Shown here piece by piece: positions 21,246 through 23,332 of a stretch of 23,332 nucleotides of DNA. Below the pieces are notes generated by a model. That model ran no database searches. It was not told where the DNA came from and saw only the letters and a list, made by a program, of their open reading frames with translations. A program made the translations under genes and the position numbers. This stretch comes from Gammaproteobacteria bacterium (lineage in GTDB: Bacteria > Pseudomonadota > Gammaproteobacteria > Thiohalomonadales > Thiohalomonadaceae): positions 1 to 23,332 of the forward strand of contig JALOAT010000056.1 in the NCBI GenBank assembly GCA_023228645.1, in the 5' to 3' direction. Positions within the stretch are counted from its first letter, which is position 1, and every line of letters starts with the position of its first letter.

Positions 21246-21416
21246 GGAAGAAAAAAGCCATTAACCACGGGGAACACGGGGGACACGGGGGACACGGGGG
21301 AGAAGGCGTGTGTCCTTGGACGTCGGCCGGTGGGTTGAGGCGCGCCGGCTTCAACCAAGCGGCACGCACCTGTTTTACCCCCGTGTTCCCCGTGTCCCCC
21401 GTGGTTGTCTTCTTCC
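21246..21416. repeat. Inverted 9-nt-repeat element between hscA and fdx
   Basis: The left arm (21246-21301) contains AACCACGGGG followed by at least three ACACGGGGG-type units; the right arm (21378-21416) is the inverted version with fewer units. Inner segments also pair: GCGTG with CACGC, CTTGG with CCAAG and GGTTGA with TCAACC, so the whole 171 bp can fold as one long hairpin. It lies 7 nt past the hscA stop and 11 nt before the fdx ATG, so it fills the gap. Confidence 0.85.
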
Positions 21417-21423
21417 CGTTCCG

Positions 21424-23310
<1,887 letters not shown>

Positions 23311-23332
23311 GGGAATCTTCTGTCAGTCCGGC

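Noticed and set aside
21246..21416. Insertion sequence with terminal inverted repeats
   Set aside because: The centre is about 75 bp with no transposase frame; at most it is a non-autonomous element.

Overview
The window is a GC-rich stretch of a gammaproteobacterial chromosome made almost entirely of housekeeping genes. The gene order hscA-fdx-iscX-ndk-rlmN-pilF-rodZ-ispG-hisS-yfgM-bamB-der (all minus strand, right half) is the conserved order of Pseudomonas-like and purple-sulfur-bacterium-like Gammaproteobacteria. A B12-dependent class II ribonucleotide reductase and a small alanine-rich lipoprotein resembling SoxXA-binding (SoxK-type) proteins hint at a sulfur-oxidising or related environmental lineage; that placement is inference.

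Layout from left to right. Positions 1-1444 hold the edge of a possible minus-strand glycosyltransferase-like frame, a REC-PilZ response regulator and a small unrecognised protein. A strong hairpin separates these from a minus-strand secreted PRC-barrel protein with a good sigma70 promoter. cmoA and cmoB (ATGA overlap) make the carboxymethoxy modification of tRNA wobble uridine and converge on guaB. guaB is divergent from the lipoprotein gene, followed by xseA and an overlapping M23 peptidase gene. Next come nrdJ (minus), a divergent SlyD-like FKBP isomerase with a textbook terminator, and the long minus-strand cluster from hscA (right edge) down to der.

The cluster joins Fe-S assembly (hscA, fdx, iscX) to an Fe-S enzyme pair (rlmN, ispG), nucleotide and translation functions (ndk, hisS), envelope and shape functions (pilF, rodZ, yfgM, bamB) and ribosome assembly (der). 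Most junctions overlap by 1-4 nt, and the yfgM/hisS and rlmN/ndk gaps are below 30 nt.

No new multi-gene system is visible. The most unusual content is intergenic. The three larger gaps of the cluster (hscA|fdx, iscX|ndk, ispG|hisS) are filled by inverted arrays of roughly 9-nt repeats, one of them enclosing a pair of Pseudomonas-type REP-like 23-mers. Related single arms lie behind nrdJ and der. Other points are possible leaderless starts for xseA and nrdJ, an orphan REC-PilZ regulator, and a glycosyltransferase-like frame with no normal start codon.
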